Source: DATIJJ01 sp039936115 (lineage in GTDB: Bacteria > Pseudomonadota > Gammaproteobacteria > DSM-16500). From it: a stretch of DNA of 10,686 bases. How positions within the stretch are numbered: the first letter of the stretch is position 1; each line of letters starts with the position of its first letter. The notes below the pieces were generated by a model that saw nothing but the letters and a program-made list of their open reading frames with translations, was not told where the DNA came from and made no database searches. Both the position numbers and the translations under genes were made by a program. Location of the stretch: positions 1 through 10,686 of the forward strand of contig JBDTIZ010000251.1 in NCBI GenBank assembly GCA_039936115.1, given 5' to 3'. Positions 1-6,228 of the stretch are shown here, one piece after another.

Positions 1-11
1 TTTGATTCCAG

Positions 12-32
12 ACCCCGCAACAAGTGCGGGGT
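12..32. repeat. Small palindrome at the head of the tandem repeat
   Basis: ACCCCGCA (12-19) and TGCGGGGT (25-32) form a perfect 8-bp inverted repeat around a 5-base loop. With the preceding TTTGATTCCAG it looks like the edge of a dispersed palindromic intergenic repeat. The right arm is also the start of the 23-bp unit that is then iterated downstream, so the tandem array seems to have grown out of this element. The stem is visible directly; the dispersed nature cannot be verified inside one window. Confidence 0.6.
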
Positions 33-222
33 GACAGCGGTGGCAAGTGCGGGGTGACAGCGGTGGCAAGTGCGGTGTGACAGCGGTGGCAAGTGCGGGC
101 GACAGCAGTGGCAAGTGCAAGGTGATAGCAGTTGAAGTGCGAAGTGACAGCAGTCGCAAGTGCAGGGCCACGGCAGTGGCAAGTGCGAAGTGACAACAGT
201 CGCAAGGACGGAGTGATAGTGG
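21..222. repeat. 23-bp tandem repeat, about 8.5 copies, decaying rightwards
   Basis: Units begin near 21, 44, 67, 90, 112, 134, 157, 180 and 203 (last one degenerate). The consensus is CAAGTGCGGGG followed by TGACAGCGGTGG. Units 1 and 2 are identical and unit 3 differs by one base. Units 4 and 5 have lost one base each, and units 6-9 carry several substitutions. The period is not a multiple of three and no reading frame runs through, so it is non-coding. It is much more GC-rich than its surroundings. There are no unique spacers, so it is not a CRISPR array. Confidence 0.85.
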
Positions 223-386
223 ACGACGACGTGAAAGACAGGTCTTTTTGCACGCTGACATGCTCTATTCTTCTCATCAAAGGTTTCCCCCTCAAAAGCC
301 TGCATAGATAAATCAAAAGGTTAACTCACTTCATTGAAATTCCAACTCAAAGTCAACCTTGTATAAATAGATATTCCAATCATCAT
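223..386. other. Intergenic stretch without a recognisable gene
   Basis: Between the tandem repeat and the phased TTAA array I see no credible coding frame and no RNA gene. A short AAAGA/TCTTT stem followed by T residues lies near 234-249, but it is too weak to call a terminator. The sequence turns from GC-rich to strongly AT-rich at about 240, where the repeat-derived DNA ends. Confidence 0.5.
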
Positions 387-436
387 ATTAATCTATATTT
401 AAGCTTCCCTTAATCAACTCTTAAGCTTCCCCTAAC
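387..436 (+). promoter_or_regulatory. PmrA-box-like array: YTTAAK hexamers every 11 bp
   Basis: Hexamers ATTAAT (387-392), TTTAAG (398-403), CTTAAT (409-414), CTTAAG (420-425) and the weaker CCTAAC (431-436) are each separated by exactly 5 bases. Three consecutive ones match YTTAAK perfectly, which gives two overlapping full copies of YTTAAK-N5-YTTAAK, the site described for the response regulator PmrA. Another TTAA at 454-457 keeps the same 11-bp phase. The array lies 21 bases upstream of a -10-like TATAGT (447-452), a position suited to an activator. Regulator identity is inferred from the motif; the periodicity itself is plain. Confidence 0.6.
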
Positions 437-446
437 CTCCTCTAGA

Positions 447-452
447 TATAGT
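447..452 (+). promoter_or_regulatory. Candidate -10 element of the YkuD_2 gene
   Basis: TATAGT matches TATAAT at five of six positions. No good -35 hexamer lies 16-18 bases upstream; that space is taken by the phased TTAA array. This is the expected layout of an activator-dependent promoter. Transcription would start near 459, giving a leader of about 25 bases before the ATG at 484. Confidence 0.4.
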
Positions 453-483
453 ATTAACTGGTAACACAATGAGGTTAAAACCC

Positions 484-1173
484 ATGAACTTTATCAAAAA
501 TACATTATTTACTATTATATTTTCTACGGCAGCTTTGCTCTCTCTTGCCTCAAGAGCAGATGCTCTATTAATCTCAAGCCCTGATAAAGAAGCTAAGTTA
601 CTCAGCGCAAAAACTCATAATGAGTTGAATGCGCGTGTTATTCGATTAGGCATAAACGCTTATAATAATGGTGTGAGACGTGGCGTTGTTCGACGCAAGT
701 TACTCGCCATTGTAGACTATTCAAAACCTTCAACTGTACGTAGATTTTGGATATTTGATTTAACAACTCACAAAATTCTTTATCATGAACTTGTAGCGCA
801 TGGCGTACATAGTGGTGGAAAACACGTTACATCATTTTCAAATGCACATAACAGTCACAAATCAAGTATTGGAATTTATGTGACTGAAAGAACTTATCAA
901 GGAAAACATAATTACTCCCTGCGATTACGTGGCTTAGAAAGAGGCTACAACGATAATGTGAAATCACGTGGCGTTGTTATTCATAGTTCACACTATGTGA
1001 CTAATGATTTCATTAGAGTGGCGGGACAATTAGGACGTAGTCACGGCTGTTTAGCTATAAACCCAAGAGTAACCAGAGGGATCATTGACACAATTAAAAA
1101 TGGAACGATAATCATGGTTTATCACCCAGACACTACTTGGGCGAGTCGATCAGTTTTTCTAAAAAGTGCTTAG
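484..1173 (+). CDS. Secreted YkuD_2-type murein L,D-transpeptidase-like protein
   Basis: Predicted periplasmic protein of 229 residues with the catalytic domain of the YkuD_2 branch of L,D-transpeptidases, enzymes that use a cysteine to make or exchange peptidoglycan cross-links. Residues 1-27 form a signal peptide ending in RADA. Family hallmarks are SGGKHVTSFSN (about 110-120), YSLRLRGLERGYND (144-157), the histidine in VVIHSS (His167) and GRSHGC (184-189) with the presumed catalytic Cys189. I chose the ATG at 484 because GAGG at 471-474 lies 9 bases before it and the signal peptide then starts cleanly. The in-frame ATG at 469 has no ribosome binding site and overlaps that GAGG. The gene stands alone behind the phased TTAA array, so PmrA-type control is likely. 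The substrate is unknown. Confidence 0.85.
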   Translation: MNFIKNTLFTIIFSTAALLSLASRADALLISSPDKEAKLLSAKTHNELNARVIRLGINAYNNGVRRGVVRRKLLAIVDYSKPSTVRRFWIFDLTTHKILYHELVAHGVHSGGKHVTSFSNAHNSHKSSIGIYVTERTYQGKHNYSLRLRGLERGYNDNVKSRGVVIHSSHYVTNDFIRVAGQLGRSHGCLAINPRVTRGIIDTIKNGTIIMVYHPDTTWASRSVFLKSA

Positions 1174-1306
1174 AGCTTCCAATTGCTTTGACCAACACTC
1201 TCCAATTAATTATAGTCTATGGCGCAATTTTAGAATTAAAAAATTATAACGACTTAGTTATAGTTAACAACGTGATTCGATCTAGTGATCAGTAAGGATA
1301 ATAACA

Positions 1307-2416
1307 ATGAAAGTAAAAGCTGCAGTAGCATATAAAGCAAATGCACCGTTAGTCATTGAAACTGTAGATTTAGAAGGACCTAGGGCGGGTGAAGTACTCA
1401 TAGAAATCAAAGCAACTGGTGTTTGTCATACTGACGCGTACACTCTATCAGGCGCAGATCCAGAAGGTATTTTTCCAAGCATCTTAGGCCATGAAGGAGC
1501 TGGTGTAGTGGTTGAAATCGGCGCAGGTGTCACTAGCGTGAAGCCGGGCGATCATGTCATACCTTTATACACACCAGAATGCCGTCAATGTGATTATTGT
1601 TTATCGCAAAAAACAAATTTATGTCAGGCCATTCGTCCTACGCAAGGCAAAGGTTTAATGCCTGATGCCACTAGTCGATTTAGTATAAACGGTGAAAAAA
1701 TTTTTCATTATATGGGAACGTCCACTTTTGCGAATTACACAGTACTGCCAGAAATTGCAGTTGCAAAAATTCGTAAAGATGCACCTTTTGAAAAAGTCTG
1801 TTACATCGGTTGTGGCGTTACTACAGGTATCGGTGCTGTGATTTATACTGCGAAAGTGCAGCCTGGATCAAATGTTGTGGTTTTTGGTTTAGGTGGAATT
1901 GGTCTCAATGTCATTCAAGGTGCGAAAATGGTGGGTGCGAATCAGATTATTGGTGTAGACATTAATCCTGCGCGACGACAATTAGCAGAAAAACTTGGTA
2001 TGACGCATTTTGTTAATTCCAATGAAGTTGAGGGTGACTTGGTACAGCATCTTGTAGAACTTACCAATGGCGGCGCGGATTATAGTTTCGAATGCATTGG
2101 TAATGTTAATGTGATGCGACAAGCATTAGAGTGTTGCCATAAAGGCTGGGGAGTCAGTGTCATCATTGGTGTTGCGGGAGCTGGACAAGAAATTTCTACT
2201 CGCCCTTTTCAATTAGTAACGGGACGAGTATGGAAAGGTTCTGCATTTGGTGGCGCACGTGGACGGACTGATGTACCTAAAATTGTCGATTGGTACATGG
2301 ACGGAAAAATTCAGATTGATGATTTAATCACGCATGTTTTACCGTTGGAAAAAATCAACGAAGCCTTTGATTTAATGCGGATGGGGAAATCAATTCGTAC
2401 GGTAGTTACTTTTTGA
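1307..2416 (+). CDS. frmA: S-(hydroxymethyl)glutathione dehydrogenase (class III alcohol dehydrogenase)
   Basis: Oxidises S-hydroxymethylglutathione, formed from formaldehyde and glutathione, to S-formylglutathione with NAD+; members also reduce S-nitrosoglutathione. The 369 residues equal the family's usual length. Catalytic zinc ligands are Cys40 (GVCHTD), His62 with Glu63 (GHEGAG) and Cys169 (IGCGVTTG). Structural zinc ligands are Cys92, Cys95, Cys98 and Cys106. Arg110 in IRPTQGKGLMPD matches the anion-binding arginine that marks class III over other alcohol dehydrogenases. GLGGIG (194-199) and Asp218 form the NAD site. AAGGA at 1294-1298 sits 8 bases before the ATG. No S-formylglutathione hydrolase (frmB) or frmR regulator gene adjoins it, so the next pathway step is encoded elsewhere or absent. 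Cytoplasmic enzyme. Confidence 0.96.
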   Translation: MKVKAAVAYKANAPLVIETVDLEGPRAGEVLIEIKATGVCHTDAYTLSGADPEGIFPSILGHEGAGVVVEIGAGVTSVKPGDHVIPLYTPECRQCDYCLSQKTNLCQAIRPTQGKGLMPDATSRFSINGEKIFHYMGTSTFANYTVLPEIAVAKIRKDAPFEKVCYIGCGVTTGIGAVIYTAKVQPGSNVVVFGLGGIGLNVIQGAKMVGANQIIGVDINPARRQLAEKLGMTHFVNSNEVEGDLVQHLVELTNGGADYSFECIGNVNVMRQALECCHKGWGVSVIIGVAGAGQEISTRPFQLVTGRVWKGSAFGGARGRTDVPKIVDWYMDGKIQIDDLITHVLPLEKINEAFDLMRMGKSIRTVVTF

Positions 2417-2503
2417 TAATTGAAAGTCTTTCATGCCTGAGATCACATAGATATCGTCATTGAAAATTTTTCTATAATTAAAAACAAATGCCAAGTTGAC
2501 TGA

Positions 2504-2624
2504 GACCTTTTTGCGTTTGTAGGGACGAACCTATGTGTTCGCCCTGCGACCTAAATATGCAATTATTATTTCTTCGATAGAGAGGGCGAACACATAGGTT
2601 CGCCCCTACAAAAACAAAAAAGTC
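2504..2624. repeat. Long inverted repeat (MITE/REP-like) between convergent genes
   Basis: Arms 2504-2545 and 2583-2624 (42 bases each) are inverted copies with four mismatches around a 37-base AT-rich loop. Each arm contains a smaller hairpin around CGAACCTATGTGTTCG. No coding capacity, so any mobility would depend on a transposase elsewhere. It separates the 3' ends of frmA (+) and the membrane protein gene (-) and could fold to stop transcription from both, though no clear U-run follows either side. A decayed relative lies at 4333-4427. Confidence 0.8.
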
Positions 2625-2660
2625 TGCAACAACACCGGCTTGTTCTCGGGTCCAGTCAAC

Positions 2661-3677
2661 TTATTTTTTCACAGACGCCAATAACTTATTGCGGCGAGGA
2701 GCATGCTTTTCCGTGGGTTGACTTGAATTAGGTTCTTGTTGAGCTAATCCAATAAACCAAAAAAGTAATGGCGCAATATACATCCAACAAACAAGATAAA
2801 GAATATAATAAGTTATTCCTTCTGTGGAAATATTAGTCGATGTGACACGATCAACTGCTTGATAAGTAAAAGCAGAAAAACGAAACAGCTGAAATAGTGC
2901 TAAATAAGTAATAGGTAATATTCCAGGTTTTTTTATTAACCACCACAAACCAATCAAAATAGCCGCAATCAATACCATATCAGTAATAAATACTTGAGGC
3001 GTATAGGTTATACCGTTTTCAATAAAACGGATAATCTGCCAAAAAATATCCGCTAATATCAATGCACAGCCGGGAATAAAATAACGACTCTTTCGATGAA
3101 CTAGAAACCCAATCATGGAGAATGCCACTGCAAGTAACATCGGTATAATAAAATTAGTACCTAATTCCAGCTCCATTAGATACGCAGTACAGCAGGCGAT
3201 AAAGACAGATAAAAAAACATATCCCGTATTGATATCATGAAGAAACCATTCAGGAGGCAAAATGAAATAAAATATTTTTTTACAGATGCAAAGAGTAATA
3301 AATATTGTCAATAACCAACTTAGTAAAGTATATCCCGTATATTCAGTATAATAATAAACGCCACCCAATGAGATAATCAAAACAGTCATCCAACTCAATA
3401 CTCTAAACTTGTTATATTTTGCTATGAGATAGGTATCTCTTAAAAATTGCCAGAGCGATGTTGGATTATTTCTATTGTTTCGATTTTGCCACCAAGCAAA
3501 AAAATAAGGCGTCAGCATTAAAAGCAACACAACGGTCGTTAATGAATAAATTTCCTGAAGCCACGTACGGTTAGATAAATTAAATAATAAATTTGCTGCT
3601 GCAAGTGCTAAAAAAAAATAGCGCCATTTTTTATTTTCTACTTGATAGGCAATCGTTAAAAAAATTAATGAGGGCAT
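2661..3677 (-). CDS. Polytopic membrane protein of unknown function
   Basis: I do not recognise the family. The 338-residue product is strongly hydrophobic, with about ten membrane-spanning segments spread over its whole length, for example around EIYSLTTVVLLLMLTPYFF, VLSWMTVLIISLGGVYYY, FIIPMLLAVAFSMIGFLV and ILYLVCWMYIAPLLFWFIG. It is rich in Trp, Tyr and Phe and ends in a hydrophilic, lysine-rich cytoplasmic-type tail (RRNKLLASVKK). I chose the ATG at 3677 because AAGGA lies 8 bases upstream and a promoter ends just before it. The longer frame from 3725 has no ribosome binding site and would start almost at the -10 element. It is convergent with frmA across the palindromic repeat. No catalytic motif or transporter signature is evident. 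Confidence 0.7.
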   Translation of the reverse strand: MPSLIFLTIAYQVENKKWRYFFLALAAANLLFNLSNRTWLQEIYSLTTVVLLLMLTPYFFAWWQNRNNRNNPTSLWQFLRDTYLIAKYNKFRVLSWMTVLIISLGGVYYYTEYTGYTLLSWLLTIFITLCICKKIFYFILPPEWFLHDINTGYVFLSVFIACCTAYLMELELGTNFIIPMLLAVAFSMIGFLVHRKSRYFIPGCALILADIFWQIIRFIENGITYTPQVFITDMVLIAAILIGLWWLIKKPGILPITYLALFQLFRFSAFTYQAVDRVTSTNISTEGITYYILYLVCWMYIAPLLFWFIGLAQQEPNSSQPTEKHAPRRNKLLASVKK

Positions 3678-3727
3678 TGAGTCTTTCCTTAGTGAGTATC
3701 CTTCCTGGAATAAGCCTGGATGCAATT

Positions 3728-3756
3728 ACTATAGATTCATGCTATGAAAACTACAA
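3728..3756 (-). promoter_or_regulatory. Candidate sigma-70 promoter of the membrane protein gene
   Basis: On the minus strand TTGTAG (3756-3751) is followed after 17 bases by TATAGT (3733-3728). Transcription would start near 3721, giving a leader of about 44 bases. That supports the start at 3677 and argues against the longer frame. Confidence 0.45.
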
Positions 3757-3894
3757 CATCTTTGCTTATAGTGTTTGTATAGCTAAAATTCCGCTATATC
3801 ACTAGAACGAGTTGATAGGGTGGATATTGGCAGATATTAAAATAAAATTAAAGTCAGGTGGCAATTATTTATCCATTACACTGATTGATTAGCT

Positions 3895-4248
3895 CTAACT
3901 TTGTCCTGGAAAAATAGCGCCCTGTGTAGCGCCATGCTTTGTGTCAATATCGTATTGCGTGTCCCAATCGTTATGTTGTTTGATAATTTGATTGGCTTTA
4001 TTGTTTGCGGCAGTTGCAAGTGCTTCGCATGTAGACATGGTTGGCATTTCCCATAATGCTTTTTCTATTTCGATCCCTGCATTTTTTGCGTTCTCAGTAT
4101 GGCCGTTTTCATGGGTTTTTAAATTTGTCATATATTTGTCCCAGAGAGTATGTAATATGGGAGCTTCTATTCTATCAACATCCCACTGCGGAAAAAGCTG
4201 AACAATTGATGCAGAAACTGCACCACTCATAATCAATGGCTTAATCAT
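3895..4248 (-). CDS. Short DUF922-family protein (putative zinc-dependent protease domain)
   Basis: The 117 residues match the C-terminal part of DUF922, a family annotated as secreted zinc-dependent proteases. Visible landmarks are FPQW (19-22), a tryptophan at the head of the motif helix (36), HENGH (46-50, the HExxH zinc motif), a conserved-looking Cys74, the N..A..II..H helix, and the terminal signature YDIDTKHGATQGA (99-111). Family members usually run to about 180-200 residues, so the N-terminal half is missing or replaced by a short, weakly hydrophobic leader that is not a convincing signal peptide. ATG 4248 is preceded by GAGAGGGG with tight spacing; GTG 4260 is an alternative. A stop lies upstream in frame, so it does not extend. 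Having its own promoter argues for an expressed short protein rather than debris. Confidence 0.75.
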   Translation of the reverse strand: MIKPLIMSGAVSASIVQLFPQWDVDRIEAPILHTLWDKYMTNLKTHENGHTENAKNAGIEIEKALWEMPTMSTCEALATAANNKANQIIKQHNDWDTQYDIDTKHGATQGAIFPGQS

Positions 4249-4281
4249 AACCCCTCTCACAATATTATATTTTAGGCGTAG

Positions 4282-4311
4282 TTTATAATGTTTTGATTAA
4301 GGTAATATCAA
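4282..4311 (-). promoter_or_regulatory. Candidate sigma-70 promoter of the DUF922 gene
   Basis: On the minus strand TTGATA (4311-4306) and TATAAA (4287-4282), each five of six to consensus, are separated by 18 bases. The predicted transcript would start near 4275 and carry a leader of about 27 bases to the ATG at 4248. Confidence 0.55.
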
Positions 4312-4332
4312 CAATGCTTAAAATACGTCTTT

Positions 4333-4427
4333 TGTAGTGGCGAACCTATGTGTTCGCCCTCTCCATGGAAGAAAATAATATTTGCACATGAGCACACCGA
4401 AGGGCCACACAGATATTCGCCCCTACA
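4333..4427. repeat. Decayed second copy of the palindromic intergenic repeat
   Basis: TGTAGTGGCGAACC... at the left and ...ATTCGCCCCTACA at the right are inverted ends of the same family as 2504-2624. The left arm shares CGAACCTATGTGTTCGCCCT with that element. The right arm has diverged (AGATATTCGCCCCTACA) and the centre differs. It lies between the DUF922 promoter and the 3' end of sspB and may end the sspB transcript. Confidence 0.65.
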
Positions 4428-4460
4428 GTAAAGCATTCCAGGAGAGATGCATCTATCTAA

Positions 4461-4877
4461 CTAGTCAATCAACCGCAAATGCGAAGGGCGTTTTTTATCT
4501 AGGGAAAGCACATCAGAGGTTTGTGATATCGCTGGCGTTTCGGTTGACCAATCTGTGCTGCCATCATCTTCTTCATAATCAAAGAACATGCCTTGTTGAT
4601 TTTCTTGGGCATAGATTGCTAATACAGATTTAATGGGGGCGGATATAATATGAACGACGCCTGAAAAAGATGCTCTAAATTCTAGTAAATCTTTTGTAAC
4701 TTTAAAATCACGGATTGCATTAGGTGAAACATTTAAAGTGATTTCATTATTTTCTACAAATTCTAAAGGTACTTTACAGCGGGGATAAGATGCATTAATT
4801 AAAACAAATGGAGTACAGTCACTATCTACAATCCATTCGTAAAATGCACGAATCAAGTAAGGCTTATTTGATAGCAT
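4461..4877 (-). CDS. sspB: SspB, ClpXP protease specificity-enhancing factor
   Basis: Cytoplasmic adaptor that binds ssrA-tagged polypeptides and tethers them to the ClpX unfoldase for degradation by ClpP. The N-terminal substrate-binding domain is well conserved: KPYLIRAFYEWIVDSDCTPF near the start, VPLEFV, ITLNVSPNAI, FRASFSGV and PIKSVLAIYAQENQQG. A short acidic linker (YEEDDGSTD) leads to the ClpX-docking tail, RPSHLRLID, which corresponds to the RPALRVVK end of the E. coli protein. At 138 residues it is shorter than E. coli SspB (about 165) because the linker is short. I chose ATG 4877, with GGAGGA at 4890-4885 seven bases upstream; the ATG at 4892 is part of that binding site region. 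It follows sspA after 55 bases, the usual operon order. Confidence 0.95.
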   Translation of the reverse strand: MLSNKPYLIRAFYEWIVDSDCTPFVLINASYPRCKVPLEFVENNEITLNVSPNAIRDFKVTKDLLEFRASFSGVVHIISAPIKSVLAIYAQENQQGMFFDYEEDDGSTDWSTETPAISQTSDVLSLDKKRPSHLRLID

Positions 4878-4932
4878 AGTGACTTCCTCCATTTTTCATC
4901 TCACATCAATTGTTACTAAACAGAACCATTTA

Positions 4933-5580
4933 TTAAACCGTTTCAGTTTTAACAACTTTTCTTAAATCTTGCTCTGATTCGGTCAAACTTGCTTGGAAAG
5001 AATCGCGTGCAAACATGCGTTCCGCATATTTATAAACAGCTTTTGCTTCAGGTGGTAATGCAATTCCCCATGAAGGCAAACGCCATAAAATGGGAGCAAT
5101 ACAACAATCAACTAAAGAGAATTCTTCATTTAGGAAGAAAGCTGAACTTGCGAATACAGGCGCGAGCTTAACCAGAAAATTACGTAATTCCTTGCTAGCA
5201 ACTTGCACATCCGCTGCTTTGCCATTCTCAATCTTTTTAACCAAATCACCCCACTCACGATCAATACGATAAATCATCAAGCGAGTTTTGGCACGAGCTA
5301 CTGGATAGACCGGCATTAAAGGAGGATGTGGAAAACGTTCATCTAAGTATTCCATGATGATATTGGCATCATAGAGAACTAACTCACGATCAACGAGCGT
5401 GGGTGTTGTTCCGTACGGATTCAATTCATGCAAATCTTCTAATTTCTCAGCAGAATTTGCATTAATAACATCAACAGAAACGCCTTTTTCAGCTAATACA
5501 ATTCGCACGCGGTGACTCATAATATCGAGCGCACCTGAATAGAGCGTCATGATCGATCGTTTATTGGCAATAATCGCCAT
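4933..5580 (-). CDS. sspA: SspA, stringent starvation protein A
   Basis: RNA-polymerase-associated protein with a glutathione S-transferase fold that works on the sigma-70 holoenzyme in starvation, acid tolerance and virulence control. The 215 residues align throughout with E. coli SspA: ANKRSIMTLYSG at the start, RIVLAEKGV (26-34), TPTLVDREL (59-67) and IIMEYLDERFPHPPLMPVYP. Pro84-His85-Pro86, the surface pocket required for SspA activity in E. coli, is intact. The C-terminal helical domain has EFSLVDCCIAPILWRLPSWGI and ends in the SLTESEQDLR helix. GAGG 8 bases before the ATG at 5580 supports the start. In many gammaproteobacteria petABC lies between rpsI and sspA; here there is only a tRNA gene. 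Confidence 0.96.
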   Translation of the reverse strand: MAIIANKRSIMTLYSGALDIMSHRVRIVLAEKGVSVDVINANSAEKLEDLHELNPYGTTPTLVDRELVLYDANIIMEYLDERFPHPPLMPVYPVARAKTRLMIYRIDREWGDLVKKIENGKAADVQVASKELRNFLVKLAPVFASSAFFLNEEFSLVDCCIAPILWRLPSWGIALPPEAKAVYKYAERMFARDSFQASLTESEQDLRKVVKTETV

Positions 5581-5652
5581 ATCGGATACCTCTCAAAGAA
5601 AACATCACTCTATGGGATTAAAGAATGATTACTATAAAATGATAGTATGACC

Positions 5653-5726
5653 TGGCTGGGGGACTAGGATTCGAACCTAGGTTTACGGAGTCAGAGTCCG
5701 CAGTCCTACCGCTAGACGATCCCCCA
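5653..5726 (-). tRNA. tRNA-Gln (anticodon CUG), CCA encoded
   Basis: The 74-base gene folds into a full cloverleaf: acceptor UGGGGGA/UCCCCCA, D-stem GUC/GAC, anticodon stem GCGGA/UCCGU with loop CUCUGAC, and T-arm CUAGG-UUCGAAU-CCUAG. Discriminator G and the CCA end are encoded. The anticodon is CUG, reading the glutamine codon CAG. The U1-A72 pair is typical of tRNA-Gln. The variable loop is 4 bases. It lies between rpsI and sspA on the same strand and may be cotranscribed. Confidence 0.95.
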
Positions 5727-5761
5727 ACAGAACTTTCTCTCACAACGCTCTTATAAACCGA

Positions 5762-5783
5762 TTGCCTGAGTTGCCCCAGGCAA
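5762..5783 (-). terminator. Possible terminator hairpin after rpsI
   Basis: TTGCCTG and CAGGCAA form a perfect 7-bp stem with an 8-base loop, 15 bases past the rpsI stop and upstream of the tRNA gene. No clean U-run follows on the minus strand, so it may be an attenuator, a processing site or incidental. Confidence 0.35.
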
Positions 5784-5797
5784 ATACGAATACTAGA

Positions 5798-6223
5798 TTA
5801 ACGTTTAGAGAATTGCTTAGCTTTACGTGCTTTTCTCAAGCCAACTTTTTTACGTTCAACTTCGCGCGCATCACGTGTTAAATACCCAGCTGCTCGTAGA
5901 AGTCTACGTATTGAATTTTCCGCATTTGTATCAGCACCGCTTGCTTGCTCGTATTTCATCAAAGCACGCGCAATACCGTGTCTAATCGCACCGGCTTGCC
6001 CATTGATTCCGCCACCAACAACTTTTACAGTGACATCGAATTGATCGAGTAAGCTTGTCACTTCCAGTGGTTGACGCACAATCATTTGGGATGTTTTACG
6101 TCCAAAATATTTTTCTAACGTGTGTTGATTCACCAAGATGTTGCCTTTGCCTGGTTTCAAATATACACGTGCTGTCGCTGTTTTACGACGACCAGTACCA
6201 TAGTAACGTTGCAGTTCTGCCAT
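5798..6223 (-). CDS. rpsI: 30S ribosomal protein S9
   Basis: Small-subunit head protein whose C-terminal tail reaches the P-site tRNA. Conserved blocks are YYGTGRRKTATARVYLKPG (7-25), YFGRKT, VRQPLEV, VVGGGINGQAGAIRHGIARALM (68-89) and TRDAREVERKKVGLRKAR. The terminal QFSKR with the invariant final arginine is intact. Length is 141 against 130 in E. coli. One extra residue is near the start, and a 10-residue insert (ASGADTNAEN region, about 93-102) sits between the ALMKYE helix and the SIRRLLRAAGY segment. It starts 5 bases after the rplM stop, the usual rplM-rpsI operon, so translation is probably coupled. Confidence 0.97.
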   Translation of the reverse strand: MAELQRYYGTGRRKTATARVYLKPGKGNILVNQHTLEKYFGRKTSQMIVRQPLEVTSLLDQFDVTVKVVGGGINGQAGAIRHGIARALMKYEQASGADTNAENSIRRLLRAAGYLTRDAREVERKKVGLRKARKAKQFSKR

Positions 6224-6228
6224 ATTTA

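Noticed and set aside
21..222. Regular repeats that might suggest a CRISPR array
   Set aside because: The 23-bp units abut directly with no unique spacers, and no cas gene is in the window; it is a plain tandem repeat.
469..483. Longer N-terminus of the L,D-transpeptidase-like protein from ATG 469
   Set aside because: No ribosome binding site before it, and its own codons contain the GAGG that suits the ATG at 484.
3593..3805. Plus-strand frame of 70 codons over the 5' end of the membrane protein gene
   Set aside because: Mostly antisense to the membrane protein gene, with no ribosome binding site and no recognisable content.
4282..4300. CTTAAT-N5-CATTAT on the minus strand in the DUF922 promoter as a third PmrA box
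   Set aside because: The second hexamer matches YTTAAK at only four of six positions and overlaps the -10 region; the ordinary sigma-70 promoter explains the site better.
4382..4633. Plus-strand frame crossing the palindromic repeat and the 3' end of sspB
   Set aside because: It runs from repeat DNA into the antisense of sspB; there is no ribosome binding site and no domain.
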